Assembly: GCA_036741355.1 (NCBI GenBank)
Contig: DAINSK010000060.1
Location: 1-16,256, forward strand
Origin: JBBRGK01 sp036741355
GTDB lineage: Bacteria; Chloroflexota; Dehalococcoidia; CAUJGQ01
Direction: 5' to 3'
Length of the DNA stretch: 16,256 nt
Notes under the pieces: model-generated
Database searches by the model: none
The model's input: the letters and a program-made list of their open reading frames with translations, nothing else
Told to the model about the DNA's origin: nothing
In this document: positions 1 through 8,394 of the stretch, in pieces
How positions within the stretch are numbered: the first letter of the stretch is position 1
Layout of the letters: every line of letters begins with the position of its first letter
Made by a program: the position numbers and the translations under genes

Positions 1-342
1 CGCCACCGAACTCGCTGGCTTCGTGCTCTGAGCCGCGTTCTGCTGCTGCTTGTGGGTGCCGTACAGTGCCTTCTCGGCGTGATCTTCGGCGTCGGACTGG
101 TAGCCAGCGCGCTCGTCTATGCGGGCGATGGGCCGGGGCTGGTGATAAGCAGCGTCCTGTTTCTGGCGCTGGACGTCGTGCTGTTCGTCGGGGGATTGCT
201 GGCGCTTCTGAGTTCACTGGAGGCCTGGGATCCGCCGTACGATCGCTGGCGCGGAGTTCGCTGGCCGCTGCTCGGATGCATTGGCGGCGGCGCCTCGGTC
301 CTCTCCTGGCTTGTCGCGGCGGCGTTCATTTGGGCCATGTAG
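1..342 (+). CDS. Small multi-pass membrane protein, 5' end outside the window
   Basis: The reading frame is open from base 1 to a TAG at 340-342, giving at least 113 residues, and it probably begins upstream. An internal GTG at 52 is a possible start but would cut into the first hydrophobic segment. Three hydrophobic stretches are visible: one just after a basic run (RHRTRWLR near the start), one around GLVISSVLFLALDVVLF, and one at the C-terminus ending FIWAM. A short polar loop (EAWDPPYDRWRG) separates the last two. This fits a small integral membrane protein with three helices. I do not recognise a family and assign no function. It converges on the stress-protein-like gene downstream and shares its terminator. 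Confidence 0.6.
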   Translation, partial: RHRTRWLRALSRVLLLLVGAVQCLLGVIFGVGLVASALVYAGDGPGLVISSVLFLALDVVLFVGGLLALLSSLEAWDPPYDRWRGVRWPLLGCIGGGASVLSWLVAAAFIWAM

Positions 343-373
343 CACCCATTGGGAAAGTGCCCGCCGACACAAA

Positions 374-410
374 AGACCGGCGCCAATGCAGCGCCGGTTT
401 GATGGTTTTT
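374..410. terminator. Bidirectional intrinsic terminator between convergent genes
   Basis: ACCGGCGC (376-383) pairs perfectly with GCGCCGGT (391-398) around a 7-base loop, extended by a G-T and an A-T pair. On the plus strand it is followed by TT and, a little further, by TTTTT at 406-410. On the minus strand it is followed directly by CTTTT. It sits between two tail-to-tail genes ending at 342 and 433, which is where a shared terminator is expected. Confidence 0.7.
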
Positions 411-432
411 GGGCAGTTGGTGCGGGAACGTC

Positions 433-1026
433 CTATGGGACCGGTTGACTCTTGTCGAGGCTCACTGCCCCGGCCGCACGGAGCGCATCACTTGCCGTGC
501 TCACCTTCCGCTCGTCGGTGGCGTGCACGCCGACGAGCGCCTCACCCTCAGCCGATACCGAGCTGTAAGTGGCAACGCCGGCCTGTTTCGGATCCAGACC
601 GACGATACCGCCGACGAAGGCCCCCAGGATGAGCCCGAAAATTGCGCCGATAATCGCCGCTACTACGAAGCTTCCTACGTGAGCGCCGGAGTCGAACGCC
701 CCAAAGCCCAACAGGGCCGCCAGTGCGATGATTCCGACGATCGCGCCGACCACCATCCCTGCAGCCATGCCGGCCATCGATTTATTGAATATGGAGCGGA
801 CAACCTTGCCTTCTGCTTTGCTCACGCCCGTATCGGAATTGACAACGCTGGCGGTGGTGCCGAGCACCGTGACGTCCTGCTTACCGAAGCCGCGCTGCTT
901 CAAATCCCCCACTGCCCGGTTGGCGGATGCCATGTCCCGGAAGTGGCCGATTAGGTTGAAGTGGCGCATGTCCGCGCCTGGCATGACCGGATCTTCCTCG
1001 ACGCCGCTGTGTTCCATTATTGCCAT
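433..1026 (-). CDS. General-stress-protein-like membrane protein with glycine-zipper core
   Basis: The protein has 197 residues. Residues about 20-65 (RHFNLIGHF, then ASANRAVGDLKQRGFGKQDVTVL) look like the ferredoxin-fold region of the YflT/GS17M-type general stress proteins, where a short helix and 'GF..DVTVL' precede a linker. Residues about 85-145 are a long Gly/Ala-rich hydrophobic stretch of glycine-zipper type, probably a membrane hairpin. The C-terminal part (EALVGVHATDERKVSTASDALRAAGAV) resembles a second short alpha/beta unit in which a residue pair can be altered by stress. The start at 1026 is supported by GGGGTGA nine bases upstream; the Met at about residue 20 is an alternative. 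A role in stress response is inferred from architecture only. The gene ends at the shared terminator. Confidence 0.7.
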   Translation of the reverse strand: MAIMEHSGVEEDPVMPGADMRHFNLIGHFRDMASANRAVGDLKQRGFGKQDVTVLGTTASVVNSDTGVSKAEGKVVRSIFNKSMAGMAAGMVVGAIVGIIALAALLGFGAFDSGAHVGSFVVAAIIGAIFGLILGAFVGGIVGLDPKQAGVATYSSVSAEGEALVGVHATDERKVSTASDALRAAGAVSLDKSQPVP

Positions 1027-1256
1027 TGCGAATCACCCCCATGAAGACCGTGGCGATCTTCGCATAGGGAGAGAGGCGGCACGCACTGCCCGTAGCAGTA
1101 TGTAGCGCCTACGCCTTGGAGTCGAAGTAGTAGTCGGTGGGCGGCTCAAAGGCGTAGAGGAACGGTTTCAGCAGCCTTTCCGCTCATGGACGTGCTGATT
1201 ATAGCCGGGCGCGAATTGGGCCGTGGCTGCGTTGACACTGCGACGAGGATCAGATC

Positions 1257-1274
1257 ATGGTAAGTCATGCCTAA
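1257..1274 (+). promoter_or_regulatory. Five-codon leader ORF overlapping the dehydrogenase start
   Basis: ATG GTA AGT CAT GCC TAA (peptide MVSHA) has a GAGGA at 1245-1249 seven bases upstream. The dehydrogenase ATG at 1267 lies inside it in another frame, and has no good ribosome binding site of its own at normal distance. Ribosomes ending at 1274 would be next to the real start, so translational coupling is possible. This is inferred from spacing only. Confidence 0.3.
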
Positions 1275-2388
1275 CGAAACACCGTCCTCTGCACCTGCGC
1301 GGACGTATCGCATTGTCGTGATTGAGGGCGATGGGGTCGGTCCCGAGGTGATCGCCGCGACGATGCCGGTGCTCCAGGCGGCGGCAAGCAAGGAAGGATT
1401 CGGCCTCGACATCCAATGGCATTCGGCCGGCGCCGGTTACTTTCAACGCGCCAACACGGCCATGAGCGCCGAGACGTTCGAAGCTTGCCGGTCAGCCGAC
1501 GCGGTACTCAAGGGGCCGGTGGGACTGCCGGGCGTGAGGACGCCCGACGGCATCGAGGCGGGCGTCCTTGGCGGCGTCCTGCGCCGCGGGCTCGACTTAT
1601 ACGCCAACCTCCGACCCATCCGTTTGCTGGAAGGCGTGGCCTCTCCGCTCGCGGGTCGCGGCCCGGGCAGCATCGACTACGCTATCGTGCGTGAGAACAC
1701 CGAGGGACTGTATATCTCGCGCGGCCTCGGAATCGTCACGCCCGATGCGGTAACCGACACGCTCATGGTGACCAGGCGCGGCTGCGAGCGCGTTGCCCGC
1801 TTCGCCCTCGACCTGGCGCAGGCGGGCCATGGCGCACCGCGCGACGGCGTTCGGCGGGTAACCTGCGTCGACAAGGCCAACGTCCTGCGCAGCTATGCGT
1901 TCTTCCGTCGCGTGACCGCCGAGGTCGCAACGAGGTATCCGGAGGTCGAGGTCGAGTACCGCTACGTCGATGCGATGGCGCAGGCGCTCGTCTTGGAACC
2001 GGACCGCTTCGACGTCATCGTCTGTGAAAACTTCATCGGCGACATTCTGAGCGACCTGGGCGGCGCCACGGTGGGAGGGCTCGGCTTCTGCCCGTCGGGT
2101 AACCTTGGCGACGAGGGAGCATATTTCGAGCCCATCCATGGGTCGGCGCCCGACATAGCCGGCCAGGACATCGCCAACCCGATCGCGACGATCCTCTCCG
2201 CCGCGCTCATGCTGGACCGGCTGGGCGAGTACGATGCCGCGGCCGCGATCCGTCGAGCGGTATGCTCGGCGCTCGGAAACGCGCTGGTGCGCGTGCAATC
2301 GAACGGGTCACTCATCACGGGCTGCAAGGCCGCGGGGGAGACAATTTCCCGGCTTGTTGAGGATGGGGGGTTAGGAAGCCAGCCTTAA
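1267..2388 (+). CDS. Isocitrate/isopropylmalate dehydrogenase family protein (NAD-type)
   Basis: A 373-residue beta-decarboxylating dehydrogenase, the usual length for the LeuB/ICDH family. It shows IEGDGVGPEV (19-28), NLRPIR (114-119), RENTEGLY (142-149), DKANVL (202-207), the metal-binding aspartates of YVDAMA (Asp235) and GDILSDLGG (Asp259, Asp263), and HGSAPDIAG (291-299). Asp-Ile at 296-297 is the pair that favours NAD+ over NADP+ in this family. Oxidation plus decarboxylation of a 2-R-malate-type acid in the cytoplasm is expected. Whether the substrate is isocitrate, homoisocitrate, 3-isopropylmalate or another malate cannot be told; RENTEGLY argues against a standard LeuB. No leucine or TCA genes are adjacent. 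The 3' end overlaps the minus-strand oxidoreductase by 18 bp. Confidence 0.9.
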   Translation: MPNETPSSAPARTYRIVVIEGDGVGPEVIAATMPVLQAAASKEGFGLDIQWHSAGAGYFQRANTAMSAETFEACRSADAVLKGPVGLPGVRTPDGIEAGVLGGVLRRGLDLYANLRPIRLLEGVASPLAGRGPGSIDYAIVRENTEGLYISRGLGIVTPDAVTDTLMVTRRGCERVARFALDLAQAGHGAPRDGVRRVTCVDKANVLRSYAFFRRVTAEVATRYPEVEVEYRYVDAMAQALVLEPDRFDVIVCENFIGDILSDLGGATVGGLGFCPSGNLGDEGAYFEPIHGSAPDIAGQDIANPIATILSAALMLDRLGEYDAAAAIRRAVCSALGNALVRVQSNGSLITGCKAAGETISRLVEDGGLGSQP

Positions 2389-3333
2389 CAGCCGCTCCAG
2401 CGAGCCCCTGTCGGGCATGGGGGCCAGGCCGGGGAAGCCGATGATCGCGAGGCTGGCGCCGGCATCGGCGAAGCCCTGCAGGTCGGCGGTGAACGACCGC
2501 GCGTCGCCGATCAGGAGCCGCCGCTTAACCTGGGCGTCTTCCAAGGAAGCCATCCCCGGCGTGCTCTGTTTGACGGCGGCGATCGCCGCGGCTTCGCCGC
2601 CCGGCGCCGTAACCAGCCCCTGGATACCGACGCTTAGCTCGATGGCGTTCTCCGGGCGCCCGGCCTCGACGCATGCGGTCTTCAGCTCGCCGGCCTTCTT
2701 GATGAAGCGGCCGGGATCGCTCCCGAACCAGGCGAGGTTCCACCCGTCGGCAAATTTCGCCGTCACCTGCAGGATGTTCGGGCCAGAGGCGGCGATCCAG
2801 AGCGGCACCTTCGTCTGCGGCCTGGGCATGAGCTGGGCGTCGTCCAGCTTGAGCCAGCGCCCTTTGTAGGAGCTCGTGCCCGTATCGAACAGCTCGCGAA
2901 TGACAGTCACGCTCTCCTTCAGCCTGCCGACGCGATGGTCAAACGGCAGGCCCAGCGCCTGGTATTCGGGTTCGTGCCAGCCCGCGCCGAGGCCGAGGAT
3001 CAACCGGCCGCCCGAGATCTCCTGCAGCGACGTCGCCTGCTTTGCGAGAATGGCAACGTGGCGGAAGGTGTTGCACAGCACCAGGCTGCCGATCTTGATG
3101 CGGCTCGTCCGCGCCGCTAGCGCGGACATCAACGTCCACGCCTCGAACGATCCCCGTCGCTGGCCCGGCCCCGCCTGGATGAAGTAATGGTCCGGCCACC
3201 ATACTGAGTGGAAGCCCGCGTCCTCGGCCTGGCGCGCGATCTCGAGCAGGCGGTCGAAGCTGTGCGCCTGCTGGCCGCCTGGAGCGGCTTCGGCCGAAGG
3301 CAGATACAGTCCGAGTTGCAGTGGAGCCGCCAT
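2371..3333 (-). CDS. LLM-class (luciferase-like) F420-dependent oxidoreductase
   Basis: This is a 320-residue TIM-barrel protein of the bacterial luciferase-like monooxygenase superfamily. Family hallmarks are the N-terminal LQLGLYLP strand, AEDAGFHSVWWPDHY (37-51), the LAARTSRIKIGSLVL stretch and GGRLILGLGAGWHEPEYQALG. The last of these is typical of LLM proteins that use coenzyme F420 or FMN for hydride transfer. The start is firm: GGAGGTGA lies six bases before the ATG. The substrate is unknown. It is the last gene of a minus-strand series, 52 bp after the S9 peptidase, so co-transcription is likely. F420 use is inferred from family resemblance; flavin use remains possible. It overlaps the dehydrogenase gene tail-to-tail by 18 bp. 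Confidence 0.88.
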   Translation of the reverse strand: MAAPLQLGLYLPSAEAAPGGQQAHSFDRLLEIARQAEDAGFHSVWWPDHYFIQAGPGQRRGSFEAWTLMSALAARTSRIKIGSLVLCNTFRHVAILAKQATSLQEISGGRLILGLGAGWHEPEYQALGLPFDHRVGRLKESVTVIRELFDTGTSSYKGRWLKLDDAQLMPRPQTKVPLWIAASGPNILQVTAKFADGWNLAWFGSDPGRFIKKAGELKTACVEAGRPENAIELSVGIQGLVTAPGGEAAAIAAVKQSTPGMASLEDAQVKRRLLIGDARSFTADLQGFADAGASLAIIGFPGLAPMPDRGSLERLLRLAS

Positions 3334-3385
3334 CGAAATTCACCTCCGAATGATTGCGCCGCGTGGGTTGCGGCCCTCGCGAGCT

Positions 3386-5431
3386 TCAGTTGCCGGCCGC
3401 CGCGCCCGCCATCTGTTTCTGCTTCGGTGCAGTCTTTGCGCCTTCACTCAGCCAGCGGTCGAACCATTCGCCGGTGCGCGTGATGGCGTCGACGCGTTGC
3501 GAAGGTGCGTGGGTGACGTAGGTATGAAAGGCGCCCGGGTAGCGCAGGAATACGACCTCACGGCCGAGCTTTTTGAGCACCGCGAACAGCTCTTCCGACT
3601 GCCCGATCGGGCAGCGCAGGTCGCCCTCCCAGTGCAGCAGCATAAATGGCGTGCGGCAGTTCTTGATGTGGAAGAGCGGCGAGCGGGCGCGGTACTCGTC
3701 CCAGCGTTCCCAGACCGGGCCACCGTGTTCGAACTGGCCGAAGGTCGTGCCGATGTCGCTCTCGCCATAGAAACTGACGAGGTCGCTCACCGGGGCCCCG
3801 CAGACGGCCGCTCTGAAACGGTTGGTGTGGCCCACAACCCAACTCGTCATGAAGCCGCCGTAGCTGTAGCCGGTGACGAGCAGCCGTTCGGGGTCGGCAA
3901 TTCCCTGTTCGATCGCCCAATCGACGCCGCGCATAAGGTCCTCGTAGTCGTTGCCGCCCCAATCCCCAACGCACGCGTGGGTGAACGGCTCGCCGTAGCC
4001 CGCGCTGCCGCGCGGGTTGACGAGCAACACCGCGTAACCCTCGGCGGCGTGCTGCTGGAAGCCCGGCGAAAACGTCTGCCCATGCGCACCGTGCGGTCCG
4101 CCGTGGATGTCCAGCACCAGCGGATACTTCTGGCCCGGCTTGAAGTCGCTTGGTTTGATGATCAGGCCGGGAATGTCCCAGCCGTCTGCGCCTTTGAAGG
4201 TGAAAGGTTCCGGCTTACAGAGGTTGACCGCGGCCAGGAACTCGTCGTTGTGGTGGGTTAGCTGCTTCGGTTCGCCGCCTACCAGGAGCACCGCGTAGAG
4301 CTCGCCCGGGTTCACCGGCGAGATCGCCGAAATCACCGCTGAGCCGGCATTCGTCAGGCTGATGGCCGACGCCCAGCGCTCCGGATCCGTCACGGCCACC
4401 GCCTCCCCGCCCACAGCGGGAACGCGGTACACGCGAACGGCACCCCCATCCTGTCCGAGGAAAACGATCTCGCGGCTGCCCGGTGTCCAGGCGATCGCCT
4501 GGCCGGCCGGAATTCCGAGCACGGACCTGTCCAATTTCTCAGTCAACGCGTGAGGCTTATCGCTGCCGTCTGAAGGCACGACCCACAGGTGAGAGGTCGC
4601 GGAGCTAAACCCTTCACCGCGCTGGTGGCCGGTAAAGGCGATCGTTTTCCCATCAGGCGACCAGGTTGGCAGGCTCGAAGGGCCTTTGCTCGGCGTCAGC
4701 TTGCGTAGCTCACGGCCGCCGGCCGGTCCCCTGGCCGGCACGGTCCAGATATCGCGCTGCTGGGGAAACTCGCCGCTGTGGGCTTCGCGGTTGGCGGCGA
4801 ACACGATCGTCTTGCCGTCCGGCGACCAGGCGGCCTGTCCGTCGTTGAAGTCGCCGGCGGTGATCTGCTTGGCTTTGCCGCCCGCGGACGGGATCGTCCA
4901 AATATGGGAAAAGCTGTCGTCGTACTGACCCTCGCCGTCAAAGCGATAGGTCAACTCCGTGATCACGCGCGGCAGATTCTTTTCCTGCGGAGTCTTTTTG
5001 TCGTCTTGCTTCGTTTCTCCGTCGGTCCGGGTCTTGGTCTGAAAGAGGATCGTCTTCCCATCGGGCGACCAGGCGGGGTTGGTTGCGCCTCTGACCACGT
5101 CGGTAAGCTGCCAGGGCTCACCGATTTCGCCGATCAGCCATACCTGGTTGCGTTTGTCCTTGCGGTTGGAAACGAAGGCGAGCGTCCTGCCATCCGGAGA
5201 CCAGCGAGGGCTGCTGTCCTTCTGCGGCCCGCGCGTGACCTGTTCGGGCTCGCCACCATCGAGGGCGGTCACCCAGATGTGAGATAGGTACTCGTCGACC
5301 TCCTGGTCCACGCTCGTCACGACGTAAGCGACGCGGTGGCCACCCGGCGAAACCTGCGGGTCGCTGACCTGTCGGAGCCGGTATACATCCTCGGCCTTGA
5401 AGGAGCGTTTACGATTTCTGCGCTCGGTCAC
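3386..5431 (-). CDS. S9 family prolyl oligopeptidase / acylaminoacyl-peptidase
   Basis: The protein has 681 residues, typical for the family. The N-terminal half is a beta-propeller with repeated WSPDG[RK]T blades (Trp near 77, 121, 202 and 257). The C-terminal third is an alpha/beta hydrolase with DIHGGPHGAHG, the nucleophile elbow GYSYGG (Ser523), Asp604 in HWEGDLRCP and His636 in PGAFHTY. The spacing fits an S9C-type catalytic triad, and the propeller normally limits access to short peptides. There is no signal peptide, so the enzyme is predicted cytoplasmic. The start is GTG, with GAAGGGG about ten bases upstream. A Lys/Asp-rich insert near residues 135-152 is probably a surface loop. It follows the nitrilase gene by 62 bp and precedes the LLM gene by 52 bp, fitting a peptide-degrading operon. 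Confidence 0.93.
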   Translation of the reverse strand: MTERRNRKRSFKAEDVYRLRQVSDPQVSPGGHRVAYVVTSVDQEVDEYLSHIWVTALDGGEPEQVTRGPQKDSSPRWSPDGRTLAFVSNRKDKRNQVWLIGEIGEPWQLTDVVRGATNPAWSPDGKTILFQTKTRTDGETKQDDKKTPQEKNLPRVITELTYRFDGEGQYDDSFSHIWTIPSAGGKAKQITAGDFNDGQAAWSPDGKTIVFAANREAHSGEFPQQRDIWTVPARGPAGGRELRKLTPSKGPSSLPTWSPDGKTIAFTGHQRGEGFSSATSHLWVVPSDGSDKPHALTEKLDRSVLGIPAGQAIAWTPGSREIVFLGQDGGAVRVYRVPAVGGEAVAVTDPERWASAISLTNAGSAVISAISPVNPGELYAVLLVGGEPKQLTHHNDEFLAAVNLCKPEPFTFKGADGWDIPGLIIKPSDFKPGQKYPLVLDIHGGPHGAHGQTFSPGFQQHAAEGYAVLLVNPRGSAGYGEPFTHACVGDWGGNDYEDLMRGVDWAIEQGIADPERLLVTGYSYGGFMTSWVVGHTNRFRAAVCGAPVSDLVSFYGESDIGTTFGQFEHGGPVWERWDEYRARSPLFHIKNCRTPFMLLHWEGDLRCPIGQSEELFAVLKKLGREVVFLRYPGAFHTYVTHAPSQRVDAITRTGEWFDRWLSEGAKTAPKQKQMAGAAAGN

Positions 5432-5493
5432 TGGTGTGCCCCTTCAATCCACTGGTCCGACCACCCGACCCATAGTACACAAAAGGGAAACGG

Positions 5494-6522
5494 TCAGACT
5501 GCTCCTCGCCGTGCCGCGTCCCACTGGCTTCCGGCTGCATCGACCCGGATGAAGGGCGGTTCGACGTGTGGCGAGGTCAGAAGTTCGTAGCGGTCCGGCC
5601 GGCGAAAGGCGTTACCCCACGATTCGCGCTGTCTGAACTCCCGCAACTCATCGAGGTCAAACGGCGCCAGGTGCACGCCTTCCGCCTCACCGGCCTCGAC
5701 GACCAACGTGTCACGCGGGTTTCCCTTGTCGAATGCCATTGGATGGAATGCCACTGAGTGGCCATTATTTCGCGGTGCGGGATAATTGGTGAGCGCCAAT
5801 CCGACCAGGTTTTCCCCCGCCCGCACACGCGTCTGCATCAGTCGGAAGGCGTCCATGTCACACGAGTTAGGAACAAGAATGATCTCGGCGCCCCCCAGCA
5901 TGAGCACACGCGCGCTCTCCGGGAATTCGCGGTCAAAGCAGATCATCGCGCCGACCCTGACCGGTCCCACGGCCGTGTCGAGCTCGCATACCCGGAATCC
6001 CTCGCCTGGAGTCAGAGCCGCTTCCGGCAGGTCGAAATCGCAGGTATGCACCTTGGCGTACGTCAGCACGATCTCACCGCGACGGTCGATAAGCGACACC
6101 GTGTTGCGTGGACCCGCGGGCCATCGCTCGAGATAGGTGAGGGCGATAGCCATCCGCAGCTCTCGCGCGAGCGCCCTGAAGTGCACGACGAATGGGCCGT
6201 CGCGGTCCACTGCCTGCGATCGCCATCGTTCGAGCGACGAGCTTTCCCGCTCGCACCGGTCCCTGGGCAGAAAGTCACGGCCCCATAGCTCCGGCGCCCG
6301 CCAGATATCCTCGTCCGGCTCCGGCTCGGAAGCCGGAGCGGGCGAACCGTCTGCTAAGCAACGCTGGAATGAGTAACCGATGTTCCACATTTCGGGGAAG
6401 AGCGCGATATCGGCATCCAACGCCGCCGCGCGGCGGCAGAATGCCTCGCCGGTACAGAGGTTTGCCTGCTGGTCGTAGCCGTGTGCGGTCGCCTGCAGCA
6501 GGGCGACGGTCAGGAGTGGCAT
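5494..6522 (-). CDS. Carbon-nitrogen hydrolase (nitrilase superfamily) amidase
   Basis: I place the start at the ATG at 6522, which has GGAGG seven bases upstream. The frame stays open to 6636, but those residues do not resemble the family. The 342-residue product carries the nitrilase Glu-Lys-Cys triad: Glu44 in LFPEMWNIGYS, Lys157 in YAKVHTCDFD and Cys195 in GAMICFDREFPE. The family hydrolyses non-peptide C-N bonds such as amides and carbamoyl groups; the substrate cannot be read here. A charged insert (about residues 55-108, PAPASEPEPDED then RDRCERESSSLERW) between Glu44 and the middle strands is longer than in compact members and may shape the pocket. It lies 138 bp after GGT and 62 bp before the S9 peptidase, probably in one transcription unit. 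Confidence 0.9.
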   Translation of the reverse strand: MPLLTVALLQATAHGYDQQANLCTGEAFCRRAAALDADIALFPEMWNIGYSFQRCLADGSPAPASEPEPDEDIWRAPELWGRDFLPRDRCERESSSLERWRSQAVDRDGPFVVHFRALARELRMAIALTYLERWPAGPRNTVSLIDRRGEIVLTYAKVHTCDFDLPEAALTPGEGFRVCELDTAVGPVRVGAMICFDREFPESARVLMLGGAEIILVPNSCDMDAFRLMQTRVRAGENLVGLALTNYPAPRNNGHSVAFHPMAFDKGNPRDTLVVEAGEAEGVHLAPFDLDELREFRQRESWGNAFRRPDRYELLTSPHVEPPFIRVDAAGSQWDAARRGAV

Positions 6523-6660
6523 GGTTGGTCCTCCGGAATCTGCTGACGGCATCCTACTACCTTTTCCCGTGCTCCCGATGGAAAAGAATGAGTTCCATGG
6601 TGCTCGTTCTTCTTGCTCCTTCTGGTAAAGAAGCAATTCGCGCTGGTTCCGAACGGCTCC

Positions 6661-8394
6661 CTAGAATCCGCTGGCGATGCCGTACGCGTACGGATCGGCG
6701 CCGCCGCGTAGCTCGCCACTGTGCGGGTCGCGCGTAATGCCCGCTGGCCGTGCGAAGAAGGCGGGAGTGAAATCGGGCCGCCGCAGGATCAGCGTGTGGC
6801 CGCGAGACTGCAGGCCGGCGCGAACCTCACGATCGACACGCTCATCGATACCGGTCTCAGGGGCGCTCGTGTCAATGAACGGCCCGGAGACGGCGTCCTG
6901 GATACCGCGGCGGTGGTCGAGCACGTTCAGTAACACCTGCGTGACGGTATCGAGGATGCGGCGCCCGCCGGGCGCGCCCGCCAGCATCACGACCTCGCCA
7001 TCGCGGACGACAATCGTGTGCGCCATGCTGGAAGCAGGCCGCTTCCACGGAGCGATCGAGTTGGCGGCGCCGGGACGCGGGTCGAACAGGGTCATTGCAT
7101 TGTTCAGAAGCACTCCCGTTCCCGGAACGGTGACGCCGCAGCCCCATGCGGAAGTCAGCGTCTGCGTGACGGCGACGGCGTTGCCGGCGGAATCGATGGC
7201 GGAAAGATGCGTCGTGTGGTCGTCGCGCCCTTCCGCCCGCACCGCCGTTAGCGTCGAGGGCCGGCCCGCCCGAGTAAACGCCCACGGATCCCCGGGCAGC
7301 GCGGGAAGTAGACGCTCCGGGTCGATCGTCATGCGCCGCGTGTCGGCGTACGCCTTGCTAATCAGCCCCTCCCACGGGACGTCCTGGAATTCCGGGTCTC
7401 CAAGGAAGGTGAGCCGGTCGGCGTGGCTGCGGCGCATCGCCTCGATCGTCAGATGTAGCGCCTGGATGCTGTTGTAGCCAAGCTCGCCCAAACGCCAGCC
7501 CTCGAGAATGTTGCACGTCTCAAGCAACATCGCGCCACTGGCCGGCCCGTTCAGCGCCACGAGGCGGTCGCCGCGGTAGCTGCCGATCAGAGGCTCGACC
7601 AGCTTTGCCTCGTAGTGACGCAGATCTTCTTCGGAGATGTAGCCGCCCGCCCGTTCCATTTCGGCCGCGATCGCCCTCGCGGTGGTGCCTCGGTAGAAGC
7701 CGTCTGGGCCGTTGACGGCGATCAGGCGAAGCGTCGCGGCAAGGTCGGGCTGACGGAAGTATTCCGGCGATTCGACGCCGGTCTTTAGCGGCCGGCCGTT
7801 CTTGAGATAGGCGGCCGCGGTAGCAGGAAAGCGCTGCAGCAGCTCGAGTTGGCCGGCCTGTGATAGCGTGAGCGGCCATTCGACGACGATGCCCTCTTCG
7901 GCGAGGGCGATCGCCGGAGCGATGAGCTCGTCCAGCTTGCGGGTGCCGAAGCGTTTGGCTGCGGTTGCCAGACCGCTGACCAGCCCCGGGACGGCGGCTG
8001 CGCACGGACCGCTGTAGTTTTCGTCGTCCTTGACGCCGACGAAGCCCTGCGCGTCGGCATGGAATGCGGGCGTCAGCTCATACATGGTTTCGTGCGCGGC
8101 GAGCGGCGCCCGCACCTGGTAATCCACAATCGCCTCGCGGCCGTCGGCCATACGTATCGTCATAAAGCCGCCGCCGCCGAGGCCGCTCATCATCGGTTCG
8201 GCCACGCCGGTGGCGAAGGCCATCGCCACGGCCGCATCCACCGCATTGCCGCCCGCGCGCAGCACCGACAGCCCGGCGTCGGCAGCCGCGGCGTGTTTGG
8301 CCGTCACCATGCCGCCCTTGCCGCACGCCTCAGTCCGCGTTACGACGCGCGCCGTTGTGCTGGTTGCCTGCCGCCGGTCCGTGAGTGCGGTCAT
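6661..8394 (-). CDS. Gamma-glutamyltransferase family protein (Ntn-hydrolase)
   Basis: The protein has 577 residues, normal for GGT precursors. Residues 28-80 carry the family start block (GMVTAKHAAAADAG, AGGNAVDAAVA, GLGGGGFM). The autoprocessing site and nucleophile are Thr394 in DDHTTHLSAID, so large and small subunits of about 393 and 184 residues are expected. APGGRRI (474-480) lies where the oxyanion-loop glycines occur. No signal peptide is seen, so it is probably cytoplasmic, unlike the periplasmic E. coli enzyme. The usual DxRExAP block reads DYQVRAP (91-97), so the Arg that binds the glutamyl carboxylate is Gln93, with an Arg two residues later. Activity could thus differ (glutathione, gamma-glutamyl peptides, or an acylase-like substrate). 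It is the first gene of the minus-strand hydrolase series. Confidence 0.9.
   Translation of the reverse strand: MTALTDRRQATSTTARVVTRTEACGKGGMVTAKHAAAADAGLSVLRAGGNAVDAAVAMAFATGVAEPMMSGLGGGGFMTIRMADGREAIVDYQVRAPLAAHETMYELTPAFHADAQGFVGVKDDENYSGPCAAAVPGLVSGLATAAKRFGTRKLDELIAPAIALAEEGIVVEWPLTLSQAGQLELLQRFPATAAAYLKNGRPLKTGVESPEYFRQPDLAATLRLIAVNGPDGFYRGTTARAIAAEMERAGGYISEEDLRHYEAKLVEPLIGSYRGDRLVALNGPASGAMLLETCNILEGWRLGELGYNSIQALHLTIEAMRRSHADRLTFLGDPEFQDVPWEGLISKAYADTRRMTIDPERLLPALPGDPWAFTRAGRPSTLTAVRAEGRDDHTTHLSAIDSAGNAVAVTQTLTSAWGCGVTVPGTGVLLNNAMTLFDPRPGAANSIAPWKRPASSMAHTIVVRDGEVVMLAGAPGGRRILDTVTQVLLNVLDHRRGIQDAVSGPFIDTSAPETGIDERVDREVRAGLQSRGHTLILRRPDFTPAFFARPAGITRDPHSGELRGGADPYAYGIASGF

Noticed and set aside
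66..632. Arg-rich plus-strand frame across the terminator
   Set aside because: It crosses a strong terminator and overlaps both supported genes; its composition is typical of an out-of-frame GC-rich reading.
3350..4261. Long plus-strand frames opposite the S9 peptidase
   Set aside because: They are antisense shadows caused by GC-rich third positions; the minus frame has a full catalytic triad and propeller repeats.
6523..6636. N-terminal extension of the nitrilase-family protein
   Set aside because: The Ser/Gly/Glu-rich extra residues are unlike the family; the ATG at 6522 has an ideal GGAGG and begins the first core strand (PLLTVALLQ).
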